Shown: positions 53,689 to 62,809, counted from the first letter of the stretch. The stretch is 64,000 bases of DNA from an uncultured Phycisphaerales bacterium (GCA_903871935.1 CAIQIQ010000145.1:1-64000); one strand, 5' to 3'. Notes: generated by a model not told the origin, from the sequence alone. Made by a program: numbers and translations.

Positions 53689-55389
53689 CTAACGCTTGGT
53701 CGGTTCCAACCGTTCCGCAAAGTTCGTGAACCACTCCGGCTCCAATACCTTGCCTGGAAACACTTGCAGACAGCACTCCATATCCCGTACCACTGTCGCC
53801 GCCGCTCCCTTGCGATCGGCGGTTACAGTCGTAGTCGTTCGCCAGCGGCTGGGATACCAGCGACCATCGGACAACTGTTTGTGCTCCAGGTAGAGGGTCT
53901 TGAACTCGAACTTGCCATCCGGGGAGGAAATCTGGATCGTACTCTCGATCGGCATGTCCTCACGTGTCGGATCAAGCCAGTAGATATTGATATCCTGCGC
54001 GTAAACTCCCTGCCTGATGTATACTTTGGCATCCACACGGAGCCCAAGCTGTCCCGGTCGATTCTTGTCGGTGATCACCTCCACTTTGCTGCCTGTTCCG
54101 TACGTTGCCAGGTCTGGCCAGATTCTGGTGGGCAGATCCAGCTCCAGCTTGGATCTCATATCGGAGACCATCGGGACGAGCTTCTGGCCCGCGTCTTTCG
54201 GGCCACCGGACTGGATCGTGCGCTCGGCCTCTCCCGTAGCGGCATTGAAATAACCGCCGTAGGTATGCGTGCCATCACTCACCACGTACTCCGAGGGCCG
54301 CGCCTGTTTCAGATGCGACACAGCCACCTCCAGGCTGGGCCACGGCCACCCCGCAGGAACATCCACCGCGATCGCTCTCGGCGAGCCATTGTGATATTGC
54401 CTGGCGCCAACCAGGTAGCGGCACCCCAGCCAGTTGCGCCCCTGTCGGGCAAACAGGCACATGGACCAATACTGTGGATCGGCCGCATCGGTGTTTGTAA
54501 GCACGGCCACCCCATCCCCATAGCCTGCATCCTGCCGCTTCCTTAGCCTTGCCAGGATCGTCTTGATGTCTTTGGCCGGACGGACATCGGTCACCTTTGC
54601 CTCGCGCGGCACACCAAGGTCGTAGATCGTCTCAATCGTAGGATTGCCATAGGTGTAGACCGTCGTGACGATCGTGCCCGCTATGTGCAGTTCGGCTTTC
54701 TTCACCAGTTTCGTCTCTGGATCAGCCCAGACGGCCGCTGTTTCCGGGTACACCGATCGGTGTTCCGCCGCCGCCTTCTGCGGATCATCCTTGGGAAACA
54801 CTACATCGAAGCGGGAAAGTCCCGCCTCCTTGGACTCAGCCACTTTGGCTCCGGGCATCCGAGCCACGGCCGCACTGACGGTCAACGGCTGGTCATCGAG
54901 CTGTTTCTTCCATTCGCTGGCAAACGTCTCGCTCAATTCGCCAATTCGGATCTCTCCACTACGGCTGCTGTAGGCGACCTCCTTCTTCTCTGCCAGTACA
55001 TACATCTTCGCTTCCAGCCCTTCGGGCGTGTGATCCTCACCGGCCCACACGCCGTTCTTGGCGTTGAAATGCGTTACGCTATAGGGCTGCTGCCCCTTCG
55101 CTTCTGTGCGGAAATGGACCCAGCCGCGGTATCCTTGACTCGTCTCCGCGACTCGTTGCAGCATCTCGGCTGCGGACGCGGGCTGCTGGATGAAGTTTAT
55201 AACCATGACCGTGATCGCCAGAAATGCTGCCGCGGCGATTCCGCTTACCATTCGCCATTGCATGGCGTACCTCCTCATAATCGTTCGACGTGCAGTGGCA
55301 CGGGCGCGAACAACCTCTTCCGAGCTCGGCTGCACCTTCGCCAATCCCTTCATCAGATGCACGATATCCCGCTCACTAAGGTCTCTCAT
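53689..55389 (-). CDS. Single-pass membrane protein, probable regulator partner of an ECF sigma factor
   Basis: A 566-residue protein. Residues 1-46 form a short cytoplasmic part, 47-67 a membrane helix, and the rest an exported beta-rich region with a LolA/RseB-like start (AAEMLQRVAETSQGYRGWVHF). It overlaps the end of the ECF sigma gene by 14 bases, the usual arrangement of a sigma factor and its membrane partner. No zinc-binding anti-sigma motif is seen. Anti-sigma function is inferred from position and topology. Confidence 0.7.
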   Translation of the reverse strand: MRDLSERDIVHLMKGLAKVQPSSEEVVRARATARRTIMRRYAMQWRMVSGIAAAAFLAITVMVINFIQQPASAAEMLQRVAETSQGYRGWVHFRTEAKGQQPYSVTHFNAKNGVWAGEDHTPEGLEAKMYVLAEKKEVAYSSRSGEIRIGELSETFASEWKKQLDDQPLTVSAAVARMPGAKVAESKEAGLSRFDVVFPKDDPQKAAAEHRSVYPETAAVWADPETKLVKKAELHIAGTIVTTVYTYGNPTIETIYDLGVPREAKVTDVRPAKDIKTILARLRKRQDAGYGDGVAVLTNTDAADPQYWSMCLFARQGRNWLGCRYLVGARQYHNGSPRAIAVDVPAGWPWPSLEVAVSHLKQARPSEYVVSDGTHTYGGYFNAATGEAERTIQSGGPKDAGQKLVPMVSDMRSKLELDLPTRIWPDLATYGTGSKVEVITDKNRPGQLGLRVDAKVYIRQGVYAQDINIYWLDPTREDMPIESTIQISSPDGKFEFKTLYLEHKQLSDGRWYPSRWRTTTTVTADRKGAAATVVRDMECCLQVFPGKVLEPEWFTNFAERLEPTKR

Positions 55390-55882
55390 GAGTCACCTGC
55401 CTTTCGGCCAATCTCTCACGCACTTGCTGAACGGCCATGTGACAAAGTCCACGCGCTTGATGGGCCGTCTTTCCCAGAATCTGCCCGACTCGTTCATATC
55501 CTTCCTGCTCGATGTACCGCAGAGTGAATGCCTGGCGCGCCAGATCGCCCAGTTGTTCAACGACCTCCAGGATCCGCTCGACTTCCTCGGCCTCCGCCAC
55601 GATTTCGCCTGGTGAGCGTCCGGAGAATACCAGGTCAACGCCCAAGTCCTGCGTGTGCCGTCTGCCAGCCCGTCGCCAGTCGAAGGCCAGATTGATGGCC
55701 ATGCGCCGAGCGTATGCGCCAGGATCAATGGCTTGGGCAAACGCTCTGGACTGGCTCAGTTTCACGAACAGTTCCTGCATCAGATCCTCCGCCACATCAG
55801 GACGCAACGTAAGCCGAAGCAACAGGGCCTGTAGCCCCGTCCCATGCTCTTCGAGGATTCCCAACACAAGGTTAACCTTCAC
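55376..55882 (-). CDS. ECF RNA polymerase sigma factor
   Basis: A 168-residue sigma-70 family factor. Region 2 spans about 13-75 (DVAEDLMQELFVKL, YARRMAINLAFDWRR) and region 4 about 98-160 (FTLRYIEQEGYERVGQILGKTAHQARGL). The GTG start at 55882 is preceded by AAGGTGG at four bases. It overlaps the membrane protein at 53689. Expected to direct an envelope or stress regulon. Confidence 0.93.
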   Translation of the reverse strand: MKVNLVLGILEEHGTGLQALLLRLTLRPDVAEDLMQELFVKLSQSRAFAQAIDPGAYARRMAINLAFDWRRAGRRHTQDLGVDLVFSGRSPGEIVAEAEEVERILEVVEQLGDLARQAFTLRYIEQEGYERVGQILGKTAHQARGLCHMAVQQVRERLAERQVTHERP

Positions 55883-56104
55883 AATTCCACCTTATAGACG
55901 GAGACGCCATGCCTGGCGCAACTGGAATTTGTGAAGATTCATTCGCTTTCGGTGGGCATCGTGGCTGCAAGCCGACGGCAGCTACCCGGCCACACCCCCT
56001 CACATGCGATTTCCGAAAAGCAGGTTTGCGCCTGCTGGGCTTCGCCCCGGCTTCTGCGGCCCTTCATGGTCCGCCCCGGCTCCCGTCCACAATCCGGCCT
56101 GCGC

Positions 56105-56124
56105 CTTGCTGACGCTATAGCGGT
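56105..56124 (+). repeat. Dispersed 20-base repeat, copy 2
   Basis: CTTGCTGACGCTATAGCGGT, identical to 16882-16901. It sits in block C, shortly upstream of the GC-rich palindrome. Confidence 0.8.
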
Positions 56125-56187
56125 GCATTCAGAAGCACCTACACGCCCGCACGGCGGTCGCCATTTGGGTCCAGCCGCCGCAGTTTA

Positions 56188-56201
56188 CCCGCCGCGGCGG
56201 G
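56188..56201. repeat. GC-rich palindrome, copy 2
   Basis: CCCGCCGCGGCGGG, preceded by GCAGTTTA as at 32025-32046. A diverged relative, GCAGTTTAGTCGCCGCG, begins at 56391. Confidence 0.8.
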
Positions 56202-56780
56202 GCGGCGTTTTGGGTCCACCCTCCCGGGCGGGTGGGGTTTGGGAGCCAAAAAATCTTCAAGTTTTTGAGAAGCCCCGTTTTTCAGCCAATTCCAACCAGA
56301 ATCCCGCCCCAACGCCCCTTATTATGGGGGGACACATTTTTTCATCCCCTCCGCCGTCGGCATTCGCACCTGGCATTTGTCATTTGCCATGCAGTTTAGT
56401 CGCCGCGTCGAAGACCCGCCGTGGTGGGGCGACCATTCCGTCAGCGGTGCTCTTTCTCAATCGAATACGACCACTCCTACCGGATAAGTGGGAGATTTGC
56501 CTGTTCCGTTAGGGAGGATGCAGCGCGCGACACTTTCACGCATTTTGTGCACTAACTTCCATCCAAGCCATTGTCCCGGCGAGACTTAACCCCGCGCGAC
56601 ATGTGTGCATTTGGCGCGCGACACTTTCCCACCCTTTCCCAAGTCTCTTTTCCATAGCCACTTACGCCACCCCGGTGCACAACGGTTTTCCCCGTTTCGT
56701 CCCACTGTCGCGCGCCAACTTGGTTTCACGCATTGTTACGGAATAATCAATCCCGGCGCGCCGGGACTACGTCCGTCGAG

Positions 56781-56789
56781 TTATCCACA
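56781..56789 (+). promoter_or_regulatory. Perfect match to DnaA-box consensus
   Basis: TTATCCACA, followed by AGCGCATCGACC and an ACCTGCGCACC-like stretch. In the same orientation as those at 670 and 56897. Binding is inferred only. Confidence 0.4.
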
Positions 56790-56896
56790 AGCGCATCGAC
56801 CCTGCGCACCTCCTCCCCAATTCTGCCGTAATTACATGCCACTACAGCACTTGGCGCATAGGGGGTATCCTCGTGAGAACTTGCGCACCTGCGCAC

Positions 56897-56905
56897 TTAT
56901 CCACA
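56897..56905 (+). promoter_or_regulatory. Perfect match to DnaA-box consensus
   Basis: TTATCCACA within ACCTGCGCACTTATCCACAG, close to the block A copy at 655-680. In the same orientation, 116 bases after the preceding one. Confidence 0.4.
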
Positions 56906-56962
56906 GCCCCTCCCCGCGTCTCCGCGTCTCCCCCTCACGCCCTCTCCCACTCTCGCCCACTG

Positions 56963-57859
56963 CTACGTCGCCGGGACCAGCAGCACGGGAACGGGGCTCT
57001 TTTCCAGCACCCGAGGAGCGACACTGGCATTCCAGAAAGCTTGGGTGCCTTTGCGGCCGTGGGTTGCCAGAACCACCAGATCGGCCGACAGCACGGTGAC
57101 GGCCGACAGAATCTCTTCAACGCGCCGGCCACGCACCACGCTCTGGGTCACCGAGAGCCCCTCCGCGTTTAGTATCGCTGCCAGTTCCGCCAGATGCGCT
57201 GCGGCGCTCTCCTGCTCCATTTCCAGCACAGCGCTCATTGTTGCCGGAAGCATGGAGGCCGTCGCAGCTTGCTCACCGCGGAGGCTCGATACGGTGTGCA
57301 CCACCGTCAGCAGGTGCAGGCGGGCGCTCAATGCCCGCGCCAGATGAGCCACCAGCGGAATGGCATCTTCATGAGCTTTGTCTCCATCCAGTGGCATCAG
57401 CACCGTGCGCGCCCCGGCAGGCCCCAGGCAGAACATGTGCTGTTGCGGCACAAGCAGAACCGGCGTCGTCCCACTTGCCACCACCTGCTGCGCCAGACTG
57501 CCATAGAGCAGACGTTTGAGATCTGCCCGGCCGTGCGTGCACATCACCACCAGGTCGGGCGCAAGTTCTTCAACGTGTTCCACGATACTCTTGGCGACAT
57601 CATCCACCTTGTTCTCGTGAACGTGCTTCTCGACAGGAATGCCCGCCGGGATCTTCGCGGCAACAACCTCCAGATACTCACGAGCCTCTTGTGCCTGTGT
57701 GAGATGGCGATGGTCATGCACCGCATGCGGCGCATCGGCTTCGATGATATGCAGCAACGTAATGCTCGCGCCCAGCGGCACAGCCAGGCAAGCGGCTTCG
57801 GCCAACGCCGCCTCCGCGAGTTCGGATCCATCCAACGGTACCAGCAGCCTGCGCAGCAT
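56963..57859 (-). CDS. Universal stress protein with two UspA domains
   Basis: A 298-residue tandem UspA protein. Each half ends in a THGR... nucleotide-binding loop and VPVLLVP strand: THGRADLKRLLYGSLAQQVV in the first and THGRKGTQAFWNASVAPRVL in the second. Tandem UspA proteins typically bind ATP and act under stress. It begins four bases after the Nramp stop, suggesting one transcript. Confidence 0.95.
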   Translation of the reverse strand: MLRRLLVPLDGSELAEAALAEAACLAVPLGASITLLHIIEADAPHAVHDHRHLTQAQEAREYLEVVAAKIPAGIPVEKHVHENKVDDVAKSIVEHVEELAPDLVVMCTHGRADLKRLLYGSLAQQVVASGTTPVLLVPQQHMFCLGPAGARTVLMPLDGDKAHEDAIPLVAHLARALSARLHLLTVVHTVSSLRGEQAATASMLPATMSAVLEMEQESAAAHLAELAAILNAEGLSVTQSVVRGRRVEEILSAVTVLSADLVVLATHGRKGTQAFWNASVAPRVLEKSPVPVLLVPAT

Positions 57860-57863
57860 GAAT

Positions 57864-59165
57864 CTAGTCTCCAGTGAAGATGCGATAAATCAGGTACACG
57901 TTGAGCGTGATGATCAGTCCGCCAACACAGCCAGCCATGAATGTCGTTGATCTCCGGTTCACCAGATCACCCATGATATCCTTCCGACGGGTGAACTGGA
58001 TCAGCGGAATGATGACAAACGGCAGACCGAAGCTCAGCACCACCTGGCTGATCACCAGCGTCCGGGTCGGATTAAGGCCCATGAAGATGACGATGAACGA
58101 TGGGACCATGGTCACACCGCGACGAACCCAAAGAGGTATGCTCCGATGCACGAAGCCCTGCATGATGATCTGGCCCGCCATCGTGCCGACGGCCGCCGAC
58201 GAAAGCCCCGCGGCCAGCAGGGAAATCGCGAAGATCACACTTGCCGCCTTGCCCAGCAGCGGCTGCAAAGTCCGGTGAGCATCCTCGATGCTCGCCACCG
58301 TCGTATTCCCCGCCGTATGAAACGTCGCGGCGGCCATGATCAGCATCGCGGCATTGACCAGACTGGCAATTCCCATCGCAATGGTCACATCCATGACCTC
58401 GTATCCAAAGAGCTTGCGCCGCTGCGCAACGGTCTTGGCAACGACGCGCCCCTGGGTCAACGCCGAGTGCAGCAGAATCGCATGCGGCATGACCGTTGCG
58501 CCCAGGATGCCGCTGGCCAGCAACACGGCCTCGCGGGAAGAGAACATCGGCTTGAGCCCTCCGGCGACCTCCAGCCAGGCGGGACGGTCCAGAATCGTCT
58601 CAACCAGGTAGCAGGCCGCGACCACCCCCACCAGCGCGGTGATGGCCGCCTCCAGCGGCCGGAACCCGCGCCGTTCCAGCCCGAGCAAGACAAACGTGGC
58701 GATCGCCGTCAAGACGGCGCCAACCCAAAGCGGTACGCTAAACAACAAGTTAAACCCCAGTGCAGCGCCCAGGAACTCCGCCAGGTCCGTCGCCATGGCG
58801 ACGACTTCCATCAGGGCCCACAAGAACCACACCACCGCGCTCGGGTAGGTCTCGCGGCAAAGCTCAGCCAGGTTCTTCCCCGCCGCGATGCCCAACTTCG
58901 CCGAGAGCATCTGCAGCAGCATCGCCATCAGATTGCTGGCAACGATCACCCAAACCAGTTCGTAGCCCAGCTTCGAGCCGGCCTCGACATTCGTGGCGAA
59001 GTTGCCCGGATCCATGTAGGCAACGCTGGCAATAAACGCCGGCCCCATAAACGGGGCCAGGCGTTTGAACGAAAACCCCTTGTCGCTCGACTGCAGCGAT
59101 TCATGCGCTGCTGTCACCGTTGCGGACAGGGCAGCCACCTTGGGATTTCCGCTCTCGTCGCCCAT
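57864..59165 (-). CDS. mntH: Nramp-family divalent metal transporter
   Basis: A 433-residue proton-coupled Mn2+/Fe2+ importer with about 11 membrane helices. The metal-binding DPGN motif is at 52-55 (YMDPGNFATN) and the MPH motif is in GATVMPHAILLHS. AGGA lies upstream of the ATG at 59165. It is paired with a universal stress protein. Manganese handling also appears in the MntP exporter at 62836, on the other strand. Confidence 0.93.
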   Translation of the reverse strand: MGDESGNPKVAALSATVTAAHESLQSSDKGFSFKRLAPFMGPAFIASVAYMDPGNFATNVEAGSKLGYELVWVIVASNLMAMLLQMLSAKLGIAAGKNLAELCRETYPSAVVWFLWALMEVVAMATDLAEFLGAALGFNLLFSVPLWVGAVLTAIATFVLLGLERRGFRPLEAAITALVGVVAACYLVETILDRPAWLEVAGGLKPMFSSREAVLLASGILGATVMPHAILLHSALTQGRVVAKTVAQRRKLFGYEVMDVTIAMGIASLVNAAMLIMAAATFHTAGNTTVASIEDAHRTLQPLLGKAASVIFAISLLAAGLSSAAVGTMAGQIIMQGFVHRSIPLWVRRGVTMVPSFIVIFMGLNPTRTLVISQVVLSFGLPFVIIPLIQFTRRKDIMGDLVNRRSTTFMAGCVGGLIITLNVYLIYRIFTGD

Positions 59166-59270
59166 CTGCAAGTCCTCTTCCACGCGCACCGCACCGAAGG
59201 CAGATCAAGCCGCCTCAGCAGATGATAGGCAGGCACGCAGCGTCGCGTACAGCCATTAACGCCAGCCCGT

Positions 59271-59306
59271 AAACAAAAAAGAAGGACGCCCAGGTGAGCG
59301 TCCTTC
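59271..59306 (-). terminator. Rho-independent terminator downstream of efp
   Basis: A 9-base perfect stem (59281-59289 with 59298-59306, GAAGGACGC) with an eight-base loop. On the minus strand it is followed by TTTTTTGTTT, a strong T-run. It lies directly after efp, which ends at 59335. Confidence 0.92.
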
Positions 59307-59334
59307 CGGAATCGATCGCTTGCTTCTGTGATGT

Positions 59335-59889
59335 TCAGGCGCGGCTGAGATAGCCGTTGGTCTCGGTGCTGATGCGAACCACTTCGCCGATCTCGATGAA
59401 TGAAGGGACCCTGATCTTCAGGCCTGTCTCCGTTGTAGCTTCCTTCTGCTGGTTGGTCGCCGTTGCGCCTTTGATGCCCGGAGGGGTCTCAGTGACCTTC
59501 AGGTCCACCGTCTTGGGCAGGTCGTAGCTCACCATCTTCCCGTCATGGAAACTGGCTTGGAACTGCGTGTTGGGTTTCAGGTAGAGAATGTCATCGCCGA
59601 ACACTTCGGCGGGAATGGCCTGCTGGTCGTAGGTTTCCAGATCCATCAGGATATGGCCGGTGTTATCGGAATAGAGATACTCAACCGGACGGCGGTCAAG
59701 ATTGACCACTTCAATATCATCCGTGGCGCCAACCCGCTTATCCATGATCGTGCCTTTGGACACGTCGCGCAGCTTGAACTGCACCTTGGCGCGCAGATTG
59801 CCAGGGGTATTGTGGTCGGCATTCGTAACGACAAACAGCTTGCCATCGATAACCACGGCCTCGCCGCGGCGGACTTCACTTGCTCGCAT
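59335..59889 (-). CDS. efp: Elongation factor P
   Basis: A 184-residue EF-P, which helps ribosomes make bonds at proline stretches. All three beta-barrel domains and the C-terminal ETAPGIKGAT-like stretch (ETPPGIKGAT) are present. At the tip of domain I the usual lysine of PGKG (E. coli Lys34) is Asn31 (TPGNLRAK), so it would not be beta-lysylated there. No epmA gene lies nearby. The terminator at 59271-59306 follows. Confidence 0.95.
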   Translation of the reverse strand: MRASEVRRGEAVVIDGKLFVVTNADHNTPGNLRAKVQFKLRDVSKGTIMDKRVGATDDIEVVNLDRRPVEYLYSDNTGHILMDLETYDQQAIPAEVFGDDILYLKPNTQFQASFHDGKMVSYDLPKTVDLKVTETPPGIKGATATNQQKEATTETGLKIRVPSFIEIGEVVRISTETNGYLSRA

Positions 59890-60019
59890 TGCTTGAAAAC
59901 CTCAGTTCTAGGCGGTTCTTGCCTTCTGCAAACGGAGAGTTGCCCCGTTTCGACAAAGGGGCAGGGAGTCTATAGTGTAGCGGCTACCGCGTCAAACGAT
60001 TCGTTGAATAGGCGGGCGT

Positions 60020-60121
60020 ATGCGTGAGATGTATTTCTGGTTCTCGATCATCGGCTGGGCAGCGGCGGCAATACTCCTGACAATCATTGTTGTCCTGTCT
60101 CGCCGTAAACGACAGAGCTAA
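60020..60121 (+). CDS. Candidate 33-residue single-pass membrane peptide
   Basis: A 33-codon frame from ATG to TAA: a short N-terminus, one hydrophobic segment (about 8-26) rich in Ile, Ala and Leu, then the basic cluster SRRKRQ that would face the cytoplasm. It lies in the 285-base gap between efp and pyrH, on the pyrH strand. An in-frame ATG at 60029 is an alternative start. Ribosome site is weak (GGCGGG). Prediction from composition only. Confidence 0.4.
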   Translation: MREMYFWFSIIGWAAAAILLTIIVVLSRRKRQS

Positions 60122-60174
60122 CAGGCTTTGCAGCACTATCGCGATCCCGAGCCCCTGCTTATAATGTCGCACTT

Positions 60175-60930
60175 ATGCCGCAAAGCCAGAGCACCCTCGA
60201 ACCTGCCAGAACCGGTATCCCGGTGTACAAACGAGTATTACTGAAGATTACCGGTGAGAGTTTCTGCGAGGAAGGCGGCCAGGGGATTCACGGCGCAGAG
60301 CTTGAGAGCATGGCACGCCAATGTGTTGAGGTCGCTCGCCTGGGCGTGCAACTCGCCATCGTCGTTGGCGGCGGCAACTTCATCCGCGGTGCTACGTTTT
60401 CCGAGGCCAAGCATATCCAGCGGGCAACGGCCGACTACATGGGCATGCTCGCCACGGTGCTCAACGGCGTGGCGCTGCAGGAAACCATGGAAGCCATGGG
60501 CCAACCGACGCGTGTGATGTCAGCGCTTACTATCTCCGCGGTATGCGAACCTTACATCCGCCGCCGGGCGATACGCCATCTGGAAAAGGGCCGGGCCATC
60601 ATTCTCACCGCCGGCACCGGCAACCCTTTCTTCACCACCGATACGTGCGCTGCCCTTCGCGCCACCGAAGTGCAGGCGGATGTGCTGCTGAAGGCAACCA
60701 AGGTGGATGGCATCTACACGGCTGACCCCAAGAAAGATGCCAAGGCAACCAGATATGACACCATCACCTACCAGGAAGCGATCGCAAAGCAGCTTAAGGT
60801 GATGGACCAGACGGCGTTTACCTTGGCGATGGAACGGAAGATGCCGGTAATCGTGTTCAGCATGAAAGAGGCAGGCAATATCGCGCGCGTTGTCTGCGGC
60901 GAGCAAATTGGGACGAAGGTAACTGCCTGA
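60175..60930 (+). CDS. pyrH: Uridylate (UMP) kinase
   Basis: A 251-residue UMP kinase of the amino acid kinase superfamily, making UDP. KITGESF, the GGGNFIRG loop and the GTGNPFFTTDTCAALRA stretch are typical. The family's usual length is about 240; the N-terminus has about 18 additional residues here. It precedes frr, as in most bacteria, but rpsB and tsf do not accompany it. Confidence 0.97.
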   Translation: MPQSQSTLEPARTGIPVYKRVLLKITGESFCEEGGQGIHGAELESMARQCVEVARLGVQLAIVVGGGNFIRGATFSEAKHIQRATADYMGMLATVLNGVALQETMEAMGQPTRVMSALTISAVCEPYIRRRAIRHLEKGRAIILTAGTGNPFFTTDTCAALRATEVQADVLLKATKVDGIYTADPKKDAKATRYDTITYQEAIAKQLKVMDQTAFTLAMERKMPVIVFSMKEAGNIARVVCGEQIGTKVTA

Positions 60931-60968
60931 AAGAGACGAACGGACCAAGGTAGAAGGAGAACACAACC

Positions 60969-61529
60969 ATGCCAGTCGATGACATCCTGCTTGAGTGCGA
61001 AGAGCACATGGAAAAGACCGCGGAGCACGTGAAAAACGAGCTCAAGGGCATCCGCACCGGCCGGGCCTCTACCGCGCTGGTCGAACACCTCAAGGTCGAC
61101 TACTACGGCTCGCCCACCGACCTTAAGGGCATCGCCGCGCTGAACGTGCCGGAGCCAACGCAGATCCTGATCAAGCCATTCTCGCCTGGCGACATCAAGG
61201 CGATTGAGCGGGCGATCAACGACTCGAATCTGGGGCTGACGCCGCATTCGGATGGCCGGCAGATTCGCCTGCAGCTTCCCGCGCTCTCGCAGGAGCGGCG
61301 GTTGCAGCTTTCCGGACAGTGCAAGAAACACTCCGAAGAGGCAAAGGTCGCCATCCGCAATGCCCGCCGGGATGCCAACAAGGCCGCCGAAGCCGAAGAA
61401 AAGGCCGGGAAGCTGACCGAAGATGAGGCCAAGGAGTGCAAAGAGCAGATCCAGGAACTGACCAAGACCTATGAAGCGAAGATCGATGAGATCATCGAAC
61501 ACAAGCAGAAAGAGATCATGACGGTGTAG
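60969..61529 (+). CDS. frr: Ribosome recycling factor
   Basis: A 186-residue RRF that splits ribosomes after termination together with EF-G. The ELKGIRTGRAS motif in the N-terminal helix, DLKGIAALNVPEP and LPALSQERR are typical. GAAGGAGAA lies before the ATG. It lies 38 bases after pyrH. Confidence 0.98.
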   Translation: MPVDDILLECEEHMEKTAEHVKNELKGIRTGRASTALVEHLKVDYYGSPTDLKGIAALNVPEPTQILIKPFSPGDIKAIERAINDSNLGLTPHSDGRQIRLQLPALSQERRLQLSGQCKKHSEEAKVAIRNARRDANKAAEAEEKAGKLTEDEAKECKEQIQELTKTYEAKIDEIIEHKQKEIMTV

Positions 61530-61532
61530 GTT

Positions 61533-61778
61533 TCACCGCAACCACAGGTACAGGAGCAAGAGAACCACCACGCCAAGGCTGATCAAGACAATCGGCCACA
61601 CATTACGTTTGTCAGGGCGATGCCCTCCCAGCCTCTGCATCGCTATGACATCAGCCTGGTGGCAACTTCTGCACCAGTACCCGAAATGGTCCTTGTATCG
61701 TTTGTGCCCGCTAAGATCCTTCCCGCATCGACAGCAGCGTTTCATCACAGCGACATTGGCAGGAGATGGGTCGGACAT
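61533..61778 (-). CDS. Small zinc-ribbon membrane protein
   Basis: An 81-residue protein with a four-Cys ribbon (CCRCGKDLSG...YWCRSC) and one C-terminal membrane helix (about 60-79). Its end lies four bases from the end of frr, on the opposite strand. The start at 61778 is assumed; a GTG at 61817 would lengthen it by 13 residues. Confidence 0.65.
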   Translation of the reverse strand: MSDPSPANVAVMKRCCRCGKDLSGHKRYKDHFGYWCRSCHQADVIAMQRLGGHRPDKRNVWPIVLISLGVVVLLLLYLWLR

Positions 61779-61925
61779 GCCTGCAGTATATACATGACCA
61801 GGTCTATTCGAGAACACAATTCGGTCGCACTTGCCTAAGCATGTTTGCTGTGCTCATCCAACGGCTTTCTGTAATACACGAGATGTCGGATACTCCATGC
61901 CTACTGTTACAGCAGGAAGGGAATC

Positions 61926-62759
61926 ATGGATACAGCGACACAGACAATCCTGTCGGATGAACAACTTCATTGCTTTCGCGAGCAAGGCTACCTGATCGTG
62001 CGCCGGGTCTTTAGCGCAGTGCAGGTGGCCGAGATCCGCGACACGTTCGTGGAGATGGGAAGGAACGGACCCGTCGATGGGCTTTCCGAGGCACGCAGCA
62101 CGGTCCGGGATTCTTCCGATCCGCTCGCGAAGTATCCGCGGATGATGCAGCCGCATCTGCATATGGACAAACCGGTTGGTCCGCTTGCACGCAGGTACAT
62201 GCTCGATCCGGGTATTGGGCAGATGCTCGCTGAGCTGATGGGCGAGGAGCCGGTTGCCGTGCAGAGCATGTTCTACTTCAAGCCGCCGGGGGCACGCGGC
62301 CAGGATCTGCATCAGGACAATTACTATCTCCGAGTGAGCCCTGGCACCTGCATGGCCGCATGGATCGCGATTGACGATGCCGACATGGGCAATGGTGGGA
62401 TGGTCATTGTGCCTGGCACACACGATATGGCCATCGCCTGTCCGGAGAGGGCCGACGCGTCGAAGTTCTTTACAACGGATCATGTCGACGTGCCACCGGG
62501 GAAGCAAGAAGTGCCCGTCATCCTGAAGGCTGGCGATATCCTGTTTTTCAACGGCAGCGTGATCCATGGGTCATATCCCAACGCAAGCAGAGACCGGTTT
62601 CGACGGGCACTGATCTGTCACTATGTGCCGGCGGGTACGAAAGAACTGTCGCAGTGGTATCGCTTCCCAACTCGCTTCAATGGCGAGAGTGTCGTGATCC
62701 CCAACGCGACTGGCGGAGGGCCTTGCGGCACCATAGCTGAGTCCCCTGCTCCGCACTAA
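61926..62759 (+). CDS. Phytanoyl-CoA dioxygenase (PhyH) family protein
   Basis: A 277-residue Fe(II)/2-oxoglutarate-dependent oxygenase. The metal ligands are His129, Asp131 (LHQDNYY) and His214 (VIHGSYPN); Arg226 or Arg227 would bind 2-oxoglutarate. The substrate is unknown; many bacterial PhyH proteins act on small metabolites. AGGAAGG precedes the ATG. Monocistronic. Confidence 0.92.
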   Translation: MDTATQTILSDEQLHCFREQGYLIVRRVFSAVQVAEIRDTFVEMGRNGPVDGLSEARSTVRDSSDPLAKYPRMMQPHLHMDKPVGPLARRYMLDPGIGQMLAELMGEEPVAVQSMFYFKPPGARGQDLHQDNYYLRVSPGTCMAAWIAIDDADMGNGGMVIVPGTHDMAIACPERADASKFFTTDHVDVPPGKQEVPVILKAGDILFFNGSVIHGSYPNASRDRFRRALICHYVPAGTKELSQWYRFPTRFNGESVVIPNATGGGPCGTIAESPAPH

Positions 62760-62809
62760 ATCAGACTCGCTTCCCTGCAATTCAATCCACGGGTATTCTC
62801 CTGCGCGGT

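Larger units (their letters stand above)
55883..56962. other. Repeat-rich intergenic block C, no gene seen
   Basis: About 1.1 kb without a plausible gene. It holds the 20-base repeat at 56105-56124, the CCCGCCGCGGCGGG palindrome (56188-56201) and a diverged relative (56391), two occurrences of GCGCGCGACACTTTC, and two perfect TTATCCACA nonamers (56781-56789, 56897-56905). The last stretch, from about 56875, repeats the DnaA-box-containing sentence of block A. Confidence 0.8.

Noticed and set aside
59984..60172. Minus-strand frame of 62 codons between efp and pyrH
   Set aside because: Weak composition and no ribosome site; the plus-strand 33-codon frame fits a membrane peptide better.
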